A DNA stretch of 64,000 bases, from the NCBI GenBank assembly GCA_023423045.1, contig JAFAGA010000011.1, positions 43,660 through 107,659 on the forward strand. Reading direction: 5' to 3'. This stretch comes from Bacillota bacterium. GTDB lineage: Bacteria > Bacillota > Clostridia > Lachnospirales > Lachnospiraceae. The translations under genes were made by a program, and so were the position numbers. The notes below the pieces were generated by a model. The model had not been told where the DNA came from, did no database searches, and saw only the letters and a program-made list of their open reading frames with translations. This document shows, one piece after another, positions 63,655 through 64,000 of this stretch. Every line of letters starts with the position of its first letter. Position 1 is the stretch's first letter.

Positions 63655-64000
63655 ATGCCGGACAAAAAAACAAATGTCACAATAAAGGATATTGCCAAAA
63701 GGACAGGGTACAGTGTGAATACTGTGTCGAGGGCATTAAGGGGAAAAGCGGATATTGCCCTTGCGACACAGCTGAAAATCAAAGAAATAGCCCATGAAAT
63801 GGGACATGTGAACAATATGCTGGCAGCATCCTTAAGATTAGGTTATACCAACACGGTGGCGGTGATTTTAGGGGATATTTCAAATCCGCATTTTGCAATC
63901 ATGATGAAAGAAATAGAATCCCAGGCCCGCCAATATGGCTACACCTCGATTCTTTTTAATACAAACGAAGAGGAAGAACAGGAGCTGGAAGCGATTCACT
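63655..64000 (+). CDS. LacI-family transcriptional regulator, 5' part
   Basis: The first 115 codons of a LacI/GalR repressor; the rest lies beyond the window. Helix-turn-helix with hinge start: IKDIAKRTGYSVNTVSRAL (residues 11-29), then the hinge ENNMLAASL-like NNMLAASLRL and the sensor-domain start NTVAVILGDISNPHFAIMMK. GAGAGGTATT precedes the ATG. LacI proteins bind palindromes with a central CG, exactly the type of the repeated TACATTAACG sites at 32.3, 32.4, 48.8 and 54.1 kb, so this protein is a candidate repressor for them. No such site lies before its own gene. Confidence 0.92.
   Translation, partial: MPDKKTNVTIKDIAKRTGYSVNTVSRALRGKADIALATQLKIKEIAHEMGHVNNMLAASLRLGYTNTVAVILGDISNPHFAIMMKEIESQARQYGYTSILFNTNEEEEQELEAIH

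Overview
The window looks like a chromosomal stretch of an obligately anaerobic, low-to-mid GC Bacillota, most likely a Lachnospiraceae/Clostridia-type polysaccharide degrader (inference). The signs are strong AGGAGG ribosome sites, several YesM/YesN two-component pairs, CUT1 sugar importers without their own ATPase, a glycyl radical enzyme with its activase, a beta/gamma pair of a sodium-pump decarboxylase and a membrane pyrophosphatase. No rRNA, tRNA, CRISPR array or complete insertion sequence was seen.

Region 1 (1-5.4 kb): the tail of an operon that starts upstream. Two FecCD-type permeases (the first cut by the window edge) and a FecE/BtuD-type ATPase are followed, with overlapping or tightly spaced genes, by a NifH-like Fe protein and two NifD/NifK-like subunits. 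The cluster ligands resemble dark-operative protochlorophyllide reductase: three Cys in the D-like subunit, none of the matching Cys in the K-like one, and a His where BchB has Asp36. The FeMo-co Cys is absent. This is the strongest candidate for an undescribed system: uptake of a metal chelate or tetrapyrrole-like compound coupled to its ATP-driven reduction.

Region 2 (5.4-17.2 kb): mostly housekeeping. It holds an S8 protease, an XRE regulator overlapping a GH43 gene, class II aldolase with two promoters, an SH3/NlpC-P60 wall hydrolase, a ZIP transporter, OadB with a 46-residue OadG-like protein, and a pyrophosphatase predicted to pump protons independently of K+.

Region 3 (17.2-36.9 kb): carbohydrate use. 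It has an AraC regulator divergent from a DUF4964/DUF4965-type protein, then RR-HK-SBP-permease-permease-GH127, an Old Yellow Enzyme, and an operon of activase, atypical glycyl radical enzyme and GH51 arabinofuranosidase behind a promoter with paired LacI-type operators.

Region 4 (37-45.5 kb): an AT-rich accessory stretch. It carries a secreted protein, an ECF sigma and probable anti-sigma pair, an Ig-like lipoprotein, and an island bounded by a perfect 20-bp direct repeat. The island encodes a two-zinc-ribbon P-loop NTPase and a small protein with a nucleoside deoxyribosyltransferase-like look, a possible defence locus.

Region 5 (45.5-64 kb): a HK-RR pair divergent from an LplABC-like importer, a HAD phosphatase, then a second RR-HK-SBP-permease-permease-GH127 block with the same gene order as in region 3, so probably paralogous. 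The window ends inside a LacI-family gene. Three promoters (GRE operon, RR at 48.8 kb, RR at 54.1 kb) carry the same TACATTAACG-type palindrome over or just after the -10 box, which suggests one arabinose/arabinan-related regulon under a LacI-type repressor.
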